From assembly GCA_017468385.1 (NCBI GenBank), contig JAFUIQ010000045.1:1-34050 (forward strand): a DNA stretch of 34,050 nucleotides, given 5' to 3'. The translations under genes and the position numbers were made by a program. Each line of letters starts with the position of its first letter. Position 1 is the stretch's first letter. Source of the DNA: Clostridia bacterium. Its GTDB lineage: Bacteria; Bacillota; Clostridia; Oscillospirales; CAG-272. This document shows positions 23,031 through 31,380 of this stretch, piece after piece. Below the pieces are notes generated by a model, which was not told the origin of the DNA, did no database searches, and saw only the letters and a list, made by a program, of their open reading frames with translations.

Positions 23031-23810
23031 TTATATCTCGATCTCTCCCAGCACCGGATAGTGATCGGACAGATACACACCGTCCTCCGTATCCGTCAGG
23101 CACATGGATTCGCTGTCGCCGACGGGGGCGTTGGTGAAAATGTAATCGATCTTGATGCACCGATCCGTCCGCTCGGGATGATAGGCGTGGAACGTATTGC
23201 CCACATCGGCGGTGATATCCCGCAGAACACCGCCCCGGAAGGCGGTAATATTGCGGATCACCGGACTGTCCGGTGTCACATTCAGATCCCCCGTCAGCAC
23301 CACCGGAACGCCGGGATACCGCATATCGTCCCGGGCGATGCGGGAAAGCACCAGAGAAATTCCCTGGGCCTGCGCCATGGCACCCACGTGATCCAGGTGG
23401 GTATTGTATACCCGGAGCAGTTTCCGCTCCTGCCGCGTCAGAAGAGTCACCGCCGTACAGATGCGGGGACAGCTGCTCTGATCCGTGCCGAAACGGCTGC
23501 CGGGAACGTGGGGGGTATCGGACAGCCAGAATGTGTCCAGGCTAACCAGAAGGAACTTGTCCGTGCGGAATGCTATCGCCATATCCTCCCCGCCCAGATC
23601 GGTTTCCCGACCGGTGCCGACTACGGTATAGCCCGTCAGATTTTTCTCCAGCCATTCGTGGACGTGGGGACGTACTTCCTGAAATCCAATCACATCCGCT
23701 TCGTACTTGGGAAACTCCCGCCGGATCAGATCCTGTCTGCCGGAGAAGGAATTGATCCCATCCTTGACCGTATCACAGCGAATATTGAATGTACAGATTT
23801 TGATTTTCAT
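23031..23810 (-). CDS. Endonuclease/exonuclease/phosphatase-fold hydrolase
   Basis: A 259-residue enzyme of the EEP superfamily, which cleaves phosphodiester or phosphomonoester bonds using Mg2+. All the signature parts are present: CTFNIRCD with N9, GFQEVRP with E45 as metal ligand, YNTHLDHVG, TGDLNVTPDSP, KIDYIFT and the terminal SDHYPV histidine. There is no signal peptide, so it is cytoplasmic. The substrate (nucleic acid, sugar phosphate or lipid) cannot be told. The start at 23810 has AAAGGAT upstream; the frame extends another 51 codons, but that part is the dispersed repeat at 23855-23925 read through and is not coding. Confidence 0.93.
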   Translation of the reverse strand: MKIKICTFNIRCDTVKDGINSFSGRQDLIRREFPKYEADVIGFQEVRPHVHEWLEKNLTGYTVVGTGRETDLGGEDMAIAFRTDKFLLVSLDTFWLSDTPHVPGSRFGTDQSSCPRICTAVTLLTRQERKLLRVYNTHLDHVGAMAQAQGISLVLSRIARDDMRYPGVPVVLTGDLNVTPDSPVIRNITAFRGGVLRDITADVGNTFHAYHPERTDRCIKIDYIFTNAPVGDSESMCLTDTEDGVYLSDHYPVLGEIEI

Positions 23811-23854
23811 ACGGTGTATCCTTTCCGTATAGGAATTGAATATTCTGTTTCCAT

Positions 23855-23925
23855 GAAATTTGCGGCGGGATTTCCCGTTTTTTTGCCCGGAACGGGTAAA
23901 ATGGCCGCTTCTGCAACCAAGGGGA
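23855..23925 (-). repeat. Dispersed intergenic repeat, copy A
   Basis: Read on the minus strand this ~71-bp block aligns with 28696-28766 on the plus strand at roughly 80 percent identity with one gap. Shared blocks include CCTTGG, GCGGCCATTTT, GGGCAAAA and CGCCGCAAATTTC. Its hairpins are decayed compared with copy B. It lies between the CDF gene and the EEP-fold gene. Confidence 0.75.
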
Positions 23926-23931
23926 ACTCCC

Positions 23932-25110
23932 TTATTTTTGTACCGGTGCAAAGCTTTCGTCAATGGTAATCACGCAGAAGTGATGGGGATAGGACGCGGT
24001 GACCGCCTCCCGGATCCGATGGCACACATCGGCGTGGGGGATCGGACATCCCGCCGGCACCACGCAATCAAAAATCACGTTGGTGTGGGTAGCACCCGGC
24101 ACAATCCGCAGATCGTGGATGGACAAGGCGGGATCGATGCCCGTTACCACATCCGCGAGAAACAGCCGCAATTCCGCCACCACCGGATCGGATGTGACGA
24201 TAGGATCCAGATGCACGATCATGTGGATGCCCATGTGAGCGAGGAATTCCCGCTCGATGTTGTCGATCACATCGTGGCTTTCCAGGATGTTGGTCTCTGC
24301 CGCCATTTCCACATGGACGCTGGCAAACTGCCGTCCCGGGCCGTAGTCATGGATCATCAGATCGTGGGTTCCCAGCACGCCGGGATAACTCATGATCTTC
24401 TCCTGGATCATCTGCACCGTTTCGGGATCGGGCGCACGGCCCAGCAAAGGACTGATGGTTTCCCGCACCAATCCCACACCGCTGTACAGAATAAATACCG
24501 CCACGGCAACGCCCATGTATCCGTCCAGATCCACCCGGGTGAAGTGGGAGATCACGGTGGCCGCCAATACGGCGGAGGTGGCCAGCACATCGTTCCGGCT
24601 GTCGGCGGATGCGGCCTTCAGTGCGCCGGAATCGATCAGGACACCCAGTTTGCGATTGAACACACACAGCCACATCTTGACCAATATGGACACAATCAGT
24701 ATCCCCGCCGTCACCCAGCGGAACGTGCTGACGGCCGGGTGCAGGATCTTATCCACACCGGATTTGAACAACTCCACACCGATCACCAGAATCAAAACGG
24801 AGATCAGCAGTCCCGACAGATATTCATACCGGGCATGCCCGTAGGGATGCTCCGGATCCGCCGGCTTGCTGGCCATCTTGAAGCCCAGCAGGGTGATGAT
24901 CCCGGAGGATGCATCGGACAGATTGTTGAAGGCGTCCGCCGTAATCGCCACGCTGGCGGACAGAATACCGGCCAGAAGTTTGATGGCGAAAAGAATCAGA
25001 TTCCCGATGATGCAGACCAGACTGGACAGTTTTCCATAGGAGCTGCGCACCCGCATCTCCCCGGTTTTTTCGTAATCGGGAACAAACTTGCGAATCAAAA
25101 AATCAGTCAT
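23932..25110 (-). CDS. Cation diffusion facilitator, probably Mn2+ exporter
   Basis: A 392-residue CDF transporter. Six membrane helices occupy residues about 28-215, followed by a cytoplasmic dimerisation domain with HPYGH and HLDPIV. The metal site in helix 2 is N62-x3-D66 (NNLSD) and in helix 5 is D170-x3-D174 (DSRND). Zinc CDFs normally have His at the helix 5 position; Asn/Asp/Asp/Asp sites are reported for MntE-type manganese exporters. The adjacent mntP gene supports manganese as substrate. The start is 3 bp after the mntP stop with no clear ribosome site, so translation is probably coupled. An extra C-terminal tail of about 80 residues repeats the cytoplasmic-domain pattern, longer than usual. 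Confidence 0.9.
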   Translation of the reverse strand: MTDFLIRKFVPDYEKTGEMRVRSSYGKLSSLVCIIGNLILFAIKLLAGILSASVAITADAFNNLSDASSGIITLLGFKMASKPADPEHPYGHARYEYLSGLLISVLILVIGVELFKSGVDKILHPAVSTFRWVTAGILIVSILVKMWLCVFNRKLGVLIDSGALKAASADSRNDVLATSAVLAATVISHFTRVDLDGYMGVAVAVFILYSGVGLVRETISPLLGRAPDPETVQMIQEKIMSYPGVLGTHDLMIHDYGPGRQFASVHVEMAAETNILESHDVIDNIEREFLAHMGIHMIVHLDPIVTSDPVVAELRLFLADVVTGIDPALSIHDLRIVPGATHTNVIFDCVVPAGCPIPHADVCHRIREAVTASYPHHFCVITIDESFAPVQK

Positions 25111-25112
25111 CG

Positions 25113-25691
25113 TTAAAACGGCAGATTGAGTATGCCGAGATCCTCCAAAAAGATTTTCAATCCCATCAGAATCAGCACCACGCCGCCGAAGAACTCGGCT
25201 TTCGCTTTGAACTTGGCGCCGAAGACGTTGCCGATCTTCACGCCGATGGCGGAAAGAATAAACGTGATCACGCCGATGAACAAAACGGCAAACACGATCT
25301 TCGAGCCGATGTCCATGATAGCAAAGGTAACGCCCACCGCCAGCGCATCAATGCTGGTGGCGATCGCCAACGGAAGCATGGCGCGGAAGCAGAAGGAGCA
25401 ATTCATCTCCTCTTCCTCTTTGGACAGGGATTCACGGATCATGTTGGCGCCGATAAGGCACAGCAGGATCAGCGCGATCCAATGATCCACACTGGTAATC
25501 AGATCCTTGAACTGCACGCCCAACACAAATCCGATCACAGGCATGATTGCCTGAAAGGCTCCAAAATATCCGCCGCAGATGGCGGCATGGCCGAGGGTCA
25601 CCTTTTTCACGGACAATCCCTTACAAATCGACACCGCGCAGGCATCCATGGACAGCCCTACCGCGATGATAAACAATTCCCACAAAGTCAT
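25113..25691 (-). CDS. mntP: Manganese efflux pump MntP
   Basis: A 192-residue membrane protein of the MntP/YebN family, which exports Mn2+. Six hydrophobic segments are visible. The two conserved motifs are present: [13 protein letters not shown] with D16, and [10 protein letters not shown] with D116, equivalents of the acidic residues essential in Escherichia coli MntP. The start at 25691 (MTLWELFI) is preferred although its ribosome site AAGGGA is weak; a start 14 codons upstream has none. It is first in an operon with the CDF gene. The 65-base leader holds one strong hairpin but not the yybP-ykoY manganese riboswitch architecture. Confidence 0.96.
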   Translation of the reverse strand: MTLWELFIIAVGLSMDACAVSICKGLSVKKVTLGHAAICGGYFGAFQAIMPVIGFVLGVQFKDLITSVDHWIALILLCLIGANMIRESLSKEEEEMNCSFCFRAMLPLAIATSIDALAVGVTFAIMDIGSKIVFAVLFIGVITFILSAIGVKIGNVFGAKFKAKAEFFGGVVLILMGLKIFLEDLGILNLPF

Positions 25692-25720
25692 ACGGTTTCT
25701 TCCCTTATGTAATGATGAAA

Positions 25721-25782
25721 GGGGGGAGGTCATCCCTCCCCCATATGTCGGTAATTATATCACACATACCGCGGCGTGTCAA
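25721..25782 (-). promoter_or_regulatory. mntP promoter with leader hairpin
   Basis: Minus-strand -35 TTGACA (25777-25782), 17-bp spacer, -10 TATAAT (25754-25759). In the leader, GGGGGAGG and CCTCCCCC (25721-25742) form a strong stem-loop with a short loop. It could be an attenuator or an RNA-stabilising hairpin; no T-run of terminator length follows. Confidence 0.8.
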
Positions 25783-25802
25783 GGAATACCGCTACAGGAT
25801 TC

Positions 25803-26150
25803 TCAGTTTTCCGCACGGGTGTATTCCACCACGCCGATTTTGATTTTGTCCTCTGTTTGGGAAAACGCAAAAGTACCGCTGTATTTCCCGGCTTCCTCGC
25901 CCTCCTCCTCACCGAACGTCAGGGTGATGGTCCCGTCGCCCAGTTCATACGTTCCGTTCAGCGTGGTCATGACCGTGCCGAGAACCAGCACCTTCACTTC
26001 CACGTCATGGCCTTTGAACGTATAGGCGGCTCCGCTTCCCATCACTTCGGCTTTATAGGTGCCGCTCAGGGTTTTCGCACATCCGGCCAATGCCGCACCG
26101 ATGCATACCAGCGCCATCATCACACAAAGAATTTTTACAAGTTGTTTCAT
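25803..26150 (-). CDS. Small lipoprotein
   Basis: A 115-residue exported lipoprotein. The signal peptide MKQLVKILCVMMALVCIGAA leads to lipobox L-A-G-C. The mature part (about 90 residues) is a series of beta-strands (GTYKAEVM, TTLNGTYELGDGTITLTFGE, KYSGTFAFS), resembling lipocalin-like or DUF-type small barrels. I recognise no family. ATG 26150 has AGGAGG upstream. It lies 38 bp behind the acyl-CoA synthetase-like gene on the same strand, so it may be co-transcribed, although the gap also holds a TATATA-rich stretch. Confidence 0.85.
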   Translation of the reverse strand: MKQLVKILCVMMALVCIGAALAGCAKTLSGTYKAEVMGSGAAYTFKGHDVEVKVLVLGTVMTTLNGTYELGDGTITLTFGEEEGEEAGKYSGTFAFSQTEDKIKIGVVEYTRAEN

Positions 26151-26188
26151 ATCGGTTCCTCCTGATTCTGTATATATAATCCTATGGG

Positions 26189-27907
26189 TCAATCCACAGA
26201 TTTATCCAAACTGAAGCGAAGAATCTTTCTTGAGGTATTCTTCACAAACTCCTCGGAGCGAAGCTTGATATGGCCAACCGCCTTGTAGGGAGCCATACGG
26301 GCGTTGATCTTGCGGATCTCCTCGGTGAAATAGGCGCGGGTATCGGTGATGCCCCGCTTCTCCAACTCTTCCGCATCGGGATAGATCTCGGCTACGATCA
26401 CTTCCCGCTTTTCGTTTTTGCTCTCGCCCGCGTATACGATGACCTCGTTCACGCCGGGCACGCCCTGGATCTCGAACTCGATCTCCTCGGGATACACGTT
26501 CTTGCCGTTGGACAGGATGATGATGTTCTTGATACGGCCGGTGATGTAAATCCAGCCCTCCTCGTCCAGCTTGCCCCAGTCGCCGGTGTGGAAGAAACCT
26601 TCCTCATCGAATACGGCGGCGGTGCCCTCGGGATCCTTATAATATCCCAGCATCACGTTGGTGCCTTTGACGCAGATCTCGCCCTCGCCATTCTCATCGG
26701 GCTCGTGGATTTTCACCTGCTCGCCGATGATGGGACAACCTACGGATCCGGCCTTGCGGTACTCGTTGCGGTTGCAGGATACCAGAGGTGCGCACTCGGA
26801 GATGCCGTATCCGTTCAGGATCACGACGCCGAAGGCCTCAAATGTATCAATGATGTTCTGGTTCAGGGCCGCGCCGCCGCAGATCACCATCTGCAGCTTG
26901 CCGCCGAAGGCGGACAGCACCTCTTTAAACAGGGTGCGGCTTACATCGATGCCCACCTTGCGGAGGGCGCCGGAAATCTTCATGGCCTTGCGCATGATAT
27001 CCGCCTTGCCGCTCTTCTCGGCGGTCTGCCAGATCCGCTTATACAGCGTTTCCACGAACAGCGGCACCAGAATCAGGTGGGTAGGCTGCTGTTCCTTCAT
27101 CTCGTTCAAGAGATACCGGATACCGCTGGAGATGTAGATCTCGCATCCCTGTGCGAAGTGTCCCACCAGATTGACGGTAGAGCCGTAGGTGTGGTGGGGC
27201 GGGAGGACAAACATGGTCTTGTCCGTAATCTGGAAGTTGTACATGCCCTGGGTCATATCGCTGACGATGTTGGTCTGGGACAGCATAACGCCCTTGCCCT
27301 TGCCGGTGGTACCGGAGGTGAACACGATGGATGCCAGACGGTTCGGATCGATCTGGTAATCATAGTAAGAGGTATCGCCGCCGGCCACAAGAGTCTCGCC
27401 ACGGCGCGCCACATCTTCCAGCTCCGTTGCCCATTCCGCGTCCGTTGCTCCCAGGCAGATGAACTTCTCCGCGAAGGTCAGCTTATCACGGAGCGCGTCG
27501 ATCTTTTCCTCAATGGAGGGCGCATAGAACACAAAACGTGTCTCCGAATGGTTGAGAATGCCGATGATATCATCGGGCGGAAGCTCCTTGTCCACGGGAA
27601 CGGTCACCGCACCCATGGCCATCAGCGAAATGTAAGAGCACATCCAATCGTAGGATGCCTCCCCGAGCAGCGCACACTGGCAGTCGCGGCAGCCCAGCTC
27701 AATCATGCCCGTACCCAGATTGCGGATGTGATCCCTTGCCTGGGCATAGGTAACGTGCACCACGTCCGCATCCTTGGGGGTGCGGCGGAAGGAAAAGGCG
27801 ATGCGGTCCGGGTATTTGCGAGCCACGTTTTCCGTCATGATACGGAAATCTTCAAAAACGGTTGTCTCGTACAGAGGATAATTTTTGGTACGATTCTTGA
27901 ATCCCAT
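26189..27907 (-). CDS. AMP-forming acyl-CoA synthetase / ligase
   Basis: A 572-residue member of the ANL superfamily, which activates carboxylic acids with ATP to acyl-AMP and then usually to CoA thioesters. The signatures are present: the phosphate loop FTSGTTGKGKGVM, GYGISECAPLVSCN, then HTGDWGKLDEEGWIYITGR with KNIIILSNGKNVYPEEIE, and the C-terminal catalytic Lys in KNTSRKILR. The length and DGxIxxGRxKxx-type hinge suit long-chain acyl-CoA synthetases. There is no signal peptide. The start has GGAGATACAAA before ATG. Upstream promoter elements are weak (TATACT without a good -35). Substrate not determined. Confidence 0.95.
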   Translation of the reverse strand: MGFKNRTKNYPLYETTVFEDFRIMTENVARKYPDRIAFSFRRTPKDADVVHVTYAQARDHIRNLGTGMIELGCRDCQCALLGEASYDWMCSYISLMAMGAVTVPVDKELPPDDIIGILNHSETRFVFYAPSIEEKIDALRDKLTFAEKFICLGATDAEWATELEDVARRGETLVAGGDTSYYDYQIDPNRLASIVFTSGTTGKGKGVMLSQTNIVSDMTQGMYNFQITDKTMFVLPPHHTYGSTVNLVGHFAQGCEIYISSGIRYLLNEMKEQQPTHLILVPLFVETLYKRIWQTAEKSGKADIMRKAMKISGALRKVGIDVSRTLFKEVLSAFGGKLQMVICGGAALNQNIIDTFEAFGVVILNGYGISECAPLVSCNRNEYRKAGSVGCPIIGEQVKIHEPDENGEGEICVKGTNVMLGYYKDPEGTAAVFDEEGFFHTGDWGKLDEEGWIYITGRIKNIIILSNGKNVYPEEIEFEIQGVPGVNEVIVYAGESKNEKREVIVAEIYPDAEELEKRGITDTRAYFTEEIRKINARMAPYKAVGHIKLRSEEFVKNTSRKILRFSLDKSVD

Positions 27908-28019
27908 TTTGTATCTCCTCGTACCGCCTAAGCGGTGATTATTATTGTGTTACAATTACTAGTATACCATATTTTGTTTGCGTTTTCATTAACTTACAGA
28001 AAAAAACTCGGTCAAAACG

Positions 28020-28196
28020 TTATTTTTCCGCTTTGCCAATATGAATCTCGCCGTGCTTCGCTTCATAAGCCTCGATACAGTCACGAATCAAAATCAGTAT
28101 CTGACTGTTAGCACTTCTTCCCTCATAGTCCGCAATTACATGCAGCTTATCCAGCATCCCATCCTCAATGCGGATGGACAAACTTTTTATAGCCAT
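28020..28196 (-). CDS. Ribbon-helix-helix (Arc-like) protein
   Basis: A 58-residue protein with a clear RHH fold: a strand SLSIRIEDGMLDKLHVIADY, then EGRSANSQILILIRDCIEAY as the second helix. Such proteins bind DNA as dimers, often as antitoxins or plasmid/phage repressors. The start at 28196 has ribosome site GAGG; the longer frame to 28340 crosses the divergent promoter region and is not used. It is divergent from the SLOG gene at 28305, with a shared AT-rich 108-bp region holding ATATATTTTATAT-type repeats where it might bind. I do not know its partner. Confidence 0.85.
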   Translation of the reverse strand: MAIKSLSIRIEDGMLDKLHVIADYEGRSANSQILILIRDCIEAYEAKHGEIHIGKAEK

Positions 28197-28304
28197 ATAA
28201 ACCTCACAACAGATATATTTTATATTTACTTTACACTCGTTTTGTGCTAATATGTTATTTATAGATACAAAATATATCCAAAATATGCTCTTGAGAGGTG
28301 TGTA

Positions 28305-28652
28305 ATGAAACTGGCTGTTATCGGATCCAGAGATATACATATAACGAACATGGAAGACTACATCCCCGCTTCGGTAACGGAGATTGTTTCGGGAGGAGCA
28401 CGCGGGATTGATACACAGGCAAAAGAGTATGCCAAGTTAACCGGGGTGAAATTCACTGTGTTTTTACCGGACTATTCCCGTTACGGCAAGGCAGCACCGC
28501 TGAAAAGAAACGACCAAATCGCCAATTACGCGGATGAAGCACTTGCATTCTGGGACGGACACTCCCGCGGAACCATATACACCATTCAAAGATTCCAAAA
28601 AATAGGGAAAACTGTTCGAATTATTTTTTTATCGGACATACCCAATGGATAG
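28305..28652 (+). CDS. SLOG-domain (DUF2493/YspA-like) protein
   Basis: A 115-residue single-domain Rossmann-like protein. The SLOG signatures are present: VIGSRDI at residues 4-10, SGGARGIDTQAKEYAK near 29-44, and a late ALAFWDGHSRGT motif. SLOG domains bind nucleotides or nucleotide-derived signals and are widespread in stress and defence systems, but standalone DUF2493 proteins are mostly uncharacterised. ATG 28305 has GAGAGG ahead. It is divergent from a ribbon-helix-helix gene, and 2 bp after its stop a series of perfect stem-loops begins. A regulator/effector relation with the divergent gene is possible but not shown. Confidence 0.85.
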   Translation: MKLAVIGSRDIHITNMEDYIPASVTEIVSGGARGIDTQAKEYAKLTGVKFTVFLPDYSRYGKAAPLKRNDQIANYADEALAFWDGHSRGTIYTIQRFQKIGKTVRIIFLSDIPNG

Positions 28653-28654
28653 AA

Positions 28655-28835
28655 GGAGGTGACGCATTTAGCAATGCGTCACCTCCGCGAGCTTTCCCTT
28701 GGCCGCAGATGCGGCCATTTTTGCCCGACATGGGCAAAAACACGGGCAATCTCGCCGCAAATTTCTACGAAATTTCGAATTTTTACGTCGCGAACGTAAA
28801 AATTCGGGGCTGTTGCATCTAAATGCAACAGCCCC
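28655..28835. repeat. Array of six consecutive perfect stem-loops
   Basis: Six perfect inverted repeats in 181 bp: GGAGGTGACGCAT (28655-28686), TGGCCGCA (28700-28717), TTTTTGCCC (28718-28740), AAATTTC (28759-28775), CGAATTTTTACGT (28776-28806) and GGGGCTGTTGCAT (28806-28835), each with its complementary arm. The first could serve as terminator for the SLOG gene and the last for clpC, but the four between are not explained by that. The middle part is dispersed-repeat copy B. Confidence 0.85.
28696..28766 (+). repeat. Dispersed intergenic repeat, copy B
   Basis: Aligns with 23855-23925 in inverted orientation (see copy A). The hairpins here are perfect, so this copy is better preserved or younger. 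Confidence 0.75.
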
Positions 28836-28838
28836 TTC

Positions 28839-31298
28839 TTATGCTTTTACCACGCCGCACAGATATCGCACGCCATCCCCATCCCAGACCGCCTCCACGC
28901 TGTCGCCCGCGCGGATACGCCCCGCCAGAAGCTCCTCCGAGAAGGTATCCTCAATCCGGCGCACAAGGGTACGGCGAAGGGGACGCGCCCCGTAACGGGG
29001 ATCTGCCCCGGCACGGGCCAGATTCTGCGCCACCTCCCCGGAGAAACGGATGGTGATCCCCAGAGCGGCGATGCGCTTGGTCACCTCCGCCAGCATACGG
29101 GCGGCAATCTCCGTCAGATCCTTTTCCGTCAGCCGGCCGAAGGTGATGATCTCGTCGATCCGATTCAGAAACTCCGGGGGGAAGGTACGCTCCAGCGCCT
29201 GCCGCACGCTGTCTTTCATCCGTTCGTACTCCACGGCATCGGATGTTTCTGCGGAAAATCCCAAGCGGCGGGGTTCCAGAATGTCCGACGCGCCCACATT
29301 GGATGTCATAATGATGACCGTATTGCTGAAATCCACCCGCCGTCCACGGGAATCCGTCAGAGTACCGTCCTCCAGAATCTGGAGCAGCAGATGGAACACA
29401 TCCGGATGCGCTTTCTCAATCTCGTCAAACAGCACCACCGAATAGGGCTTGCGGCGCACCTGCTCCGTCAACTGCCCGCCCTCGTCGTATCCCACATAGC
29501 CGGGCGGGGATCCCACCATCCGAGACGTAGTGAATTTCTCCATGTACTCGGACATATCCACCCGGATCAGAGAGGATTCTCCGCCGTACATCACCTCAGA
29601 CAGGGAGCGGGCCAGTTCCGTCTTTCCCACGCCGGTAGGGCCGAGGAACAACAGAGATCCCACGGGCCGTCGGGGATCTTTCAATCCCGCCCGTCCCCGG
29701 CGAATCGTTCGCGCCACGGTGCGCACCGCCTCCGTCTGGCCGATCACCCGATCGCCCAGCAGCGTTTCCAGCCGCGAAAGCCGATCGCTTTCCGTTTCCG
29801 CCAGGCGGGACACGGGGATCCCCGTCCAGGCGGTGACGATCTCCGCCACATCCTCCTCGGTGATTTCCATGGAAGATTTGGCCGTCGGCGCGCCGTCCAC
29901 CCGGCGGGTATCGTATTCCCTCTGCAAGGTCTTCTCCCGATCGCGAAGCGACGCGGCGTTCTCGTAATCCTCCGCCAGGATCGCTTCCTCCTTTTCCGCC
30001 GACACCGCTTTCAGCTTATCCTCAATGGCCAATACATCCGCGGTGGGCGTATAGGCAGCCAGCCGTTTTTTCGCCGCCGCTTCATCGATGAGATCGATGG
30101 CCTTGTCGGGCAGATACCGATCCCCAATATACCGCACGGACAGCCGCACCGCCGCATCGATAACCGCATCTGTGATCCGCAGGCGGTGATGCGCCTCGTA
30201 CCGATCCCTCAGCCCCCGCAGAATGGCGCGGGCATCCTCCTGGGATGGCTCCCCCACCGTCACCGATTGGAAACGCCGCTCCAGTGCGGCATCCCGCTCG
30301 ATATGCTTTCGGTATTCGTCAATGGTGGTGGCCCCGATCACCTGCATCTCTCCCCGCGCCAGAGCCGGTTTGAGGATATTGGCAGCATCCATGGCTCCCT
30401 CCGCACCGCCTGCACCGATGATGGTATGGATTTCATCGATAAAGAGGATGATGCGGCTGTTTTTCGCCGCTTCGGCGATGGCCCCCTTCATCCGCTCCTC
30501 GAACTCGCCACGGTATTTCGCGCCCGCGATCATGGATGAGATATCCAGCATGAGGATGATCTTCCCCCGCAGGCTGTCGGGCACATTTCCCTCCACGATC
30601 CGCCGGGCGATACCCTCCACTACCGCCGTTTTCCCCACCCCCGGCTCGCCGATCAGGCAAGGATTGTTCTTCTGGCGGCGGGACAGAATCCGGATCACCC
30701 GCTCCGTTTCCACATCCCGTCCGATGACGGGATCCACACGACCGGCCTTGACCGCCGCGCACAGATTCCGCCCGTACGAGTTCAGATTGGGGCAATCCTT
30801 CAGGGAATCCCGCCCGCTGTCCCGGGATGCGGAGGATTTCACCGATCGCTGGATCGGATTCTCCCCCGTCCCGAAATAGGAGGTGATATCCAATCGGATT
30901 TCCGTGCAGGACACCCCCTGATCGGTGATCAGTTTCACCGCCTCACATTCGCCCTCTCCCATAAGGGCCAGAAGCAGATGCTCCGTGCCGATAAATCCGT
31001 GACCCTCCCGCTCCGACTCGTAGGCGGAGTTTTCGATGACTTTCTTCGTGCGAGGGGTCATATCGGCGGAGGTGACGCGGCTCATCTCCCCGAATCCGGA
31101 TCGCTCCCGGATCATCTGGCGGGTGCGGTCGTAGCGGATACCGCGGCTCTCCAACACCCGGGACGCGATGCTGTCCGTCTCGGCCAGAAGACCCAGCAGC
31201 AAATGCTCCGTGCCCACATACGTATGCCCCATTTCCCGTGCACAGCTGAGGGCGCTGTTGAGGGCGTTCTGCGCTTTTTGTGTAAAACGGTTTACCAT
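28839..31298 (-). CDS. clpC: ATP-dependent Clp protease ATP-binding subunit ClpC
   Basis: An 819-residue AAA+ unfoldase of the ClpC/MecB class that feeds ClpP. Two N-terminal Clp_N repeats (about 1-75 and 80-145, each with a GTEHLLL motif), D1 with Walker A GEPGVGKT (217-224) and Walker B ILFIDE (284-289), a UVR-type middle coiled coil with EEAILAEDYENAASLRDREK (about 437-456), D2 with GPTGVGKTE (553-561), and a C-terminal Clp small domain. The usual ctsR-mcsA-mcsB genes are not upstream. Instead a peptidoglycan-binding operon precedes it, and a possible forespore-type promoter is in the 83-bp gap. ATG 31298 follows GGAGG. It may be the only ClpC or a second, sporulation-linked one. Confidence 0.96.
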   Translation of the reverse strand: MVNRFTQKAQNALNSALSCAREMGHTYVGTEHLLLGLLAETDSIASRVLESRGIRYDRTRQMIRERSGFGEMSRVTSADMTPRTKKVIENSAYESEREGHGFIGTEHLLLALMGEGECEAVKLITDQGVSCTEIRLDITSYFGTGENPIQRSVKSSASRDSGRDSLKDCPNLNSYGRNLCAAVKAGRVDPVIGRDVETERVIRILSRRQKNNPCLIGEPGVGKTAVVEGIARRIVEGNVPDSLRGKIILMLDISSMIAGAKYRGEFEERMKGAIAEAAKNSRIILFIDEIHTIIGAGGAEGAMDAANILKPALARGEMQVIGATTIDEYRKHIERDAALERRFQSVTVGEPSQEDARAILRGLRDRYEAHHRLRITDAVIDAAVRLSVRYIGDRYLPDKAIDLIDEAAAKKRLAAYTPTADVLAIEDKLKAVSAEKEEAILAEDYENAASLRDREKTLQREYDTRRVDGAPTAKSSMEITEEDVAEIVTAWTGIPVSRLAETESDRLSRLETLLGDRVIGQTEAVRTVARTIRRGRAGLKDPRRPVGSLLFLGPTGVGKTELARSLSEVMYGGESSLIRVDMSEYMEKFTTSRMVGSPPGYVGYDEGGQLTEQVRRKPYSVVLFDEIEKAHPDVFHLLLQILEDGTLTDSRGRRVDFSNTVIIMTSNVGASDILEPRRLGFSAETSDAVEYERMKDSVRQALERTFPPEFLNRIDEIITFGRLTEKDLTEIAARMLAEVTKRIAALGITIRFSGEVAQNLARAGADPRYGARPLRRTLVRRIEDTFSEELLAGRIRAGDSVEAVWDGDGVRYLCGVVKA

Positions 31299-31333
31299 AA
31301 TTCCTCCGATGGCTGCGTCGATGTATCACGATT

Positions 31334-31362
31334 ATTCTCGCCCCGTTTTTTCCCTTTCATAC
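31334..31362 (-). promoter_or_regulatory. Possible sigma-F-type promoter of clpC
   Basis: On the minus strand GTATG (31358-31362) is followed after 15 bp by GGCGAGAAT (31334-31342). This matches the sigma-F -10 pattern GGnnAnAnT and a GnATR -35. No TTGACA/TATAAT promoter is present. One matching sequence in a gap could be chance. Confidence 0.35.
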
Positions 31363-31380
31363 ACCGGTGAACCATCGGAT

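Noticed and set aside
23811-23963. N-terminal extension of the EEP-fold protein
   Set aside because: The extra codons come from dispersed-repeat copy A, and a proper ribosome site precedes 23810.
25692-25760. yybP-ykoY manganese riboswitch before mntP
   Set aside because: The leader is only about 65 bases with a single GC-rich hairpin and lacks the conserved two-helix core.
26270-27931. 553-codon plus-strand frame opposite the acyl-CoA synthetase
   Set aside because: It lies wholly antisense to a gene with all ANL motifs; the frame is open only because of codon bias.
28699-29056. Plus-strand frames starting in the stem-loop array
   Set aside because: They read through the repeat and then antisense to clpC.
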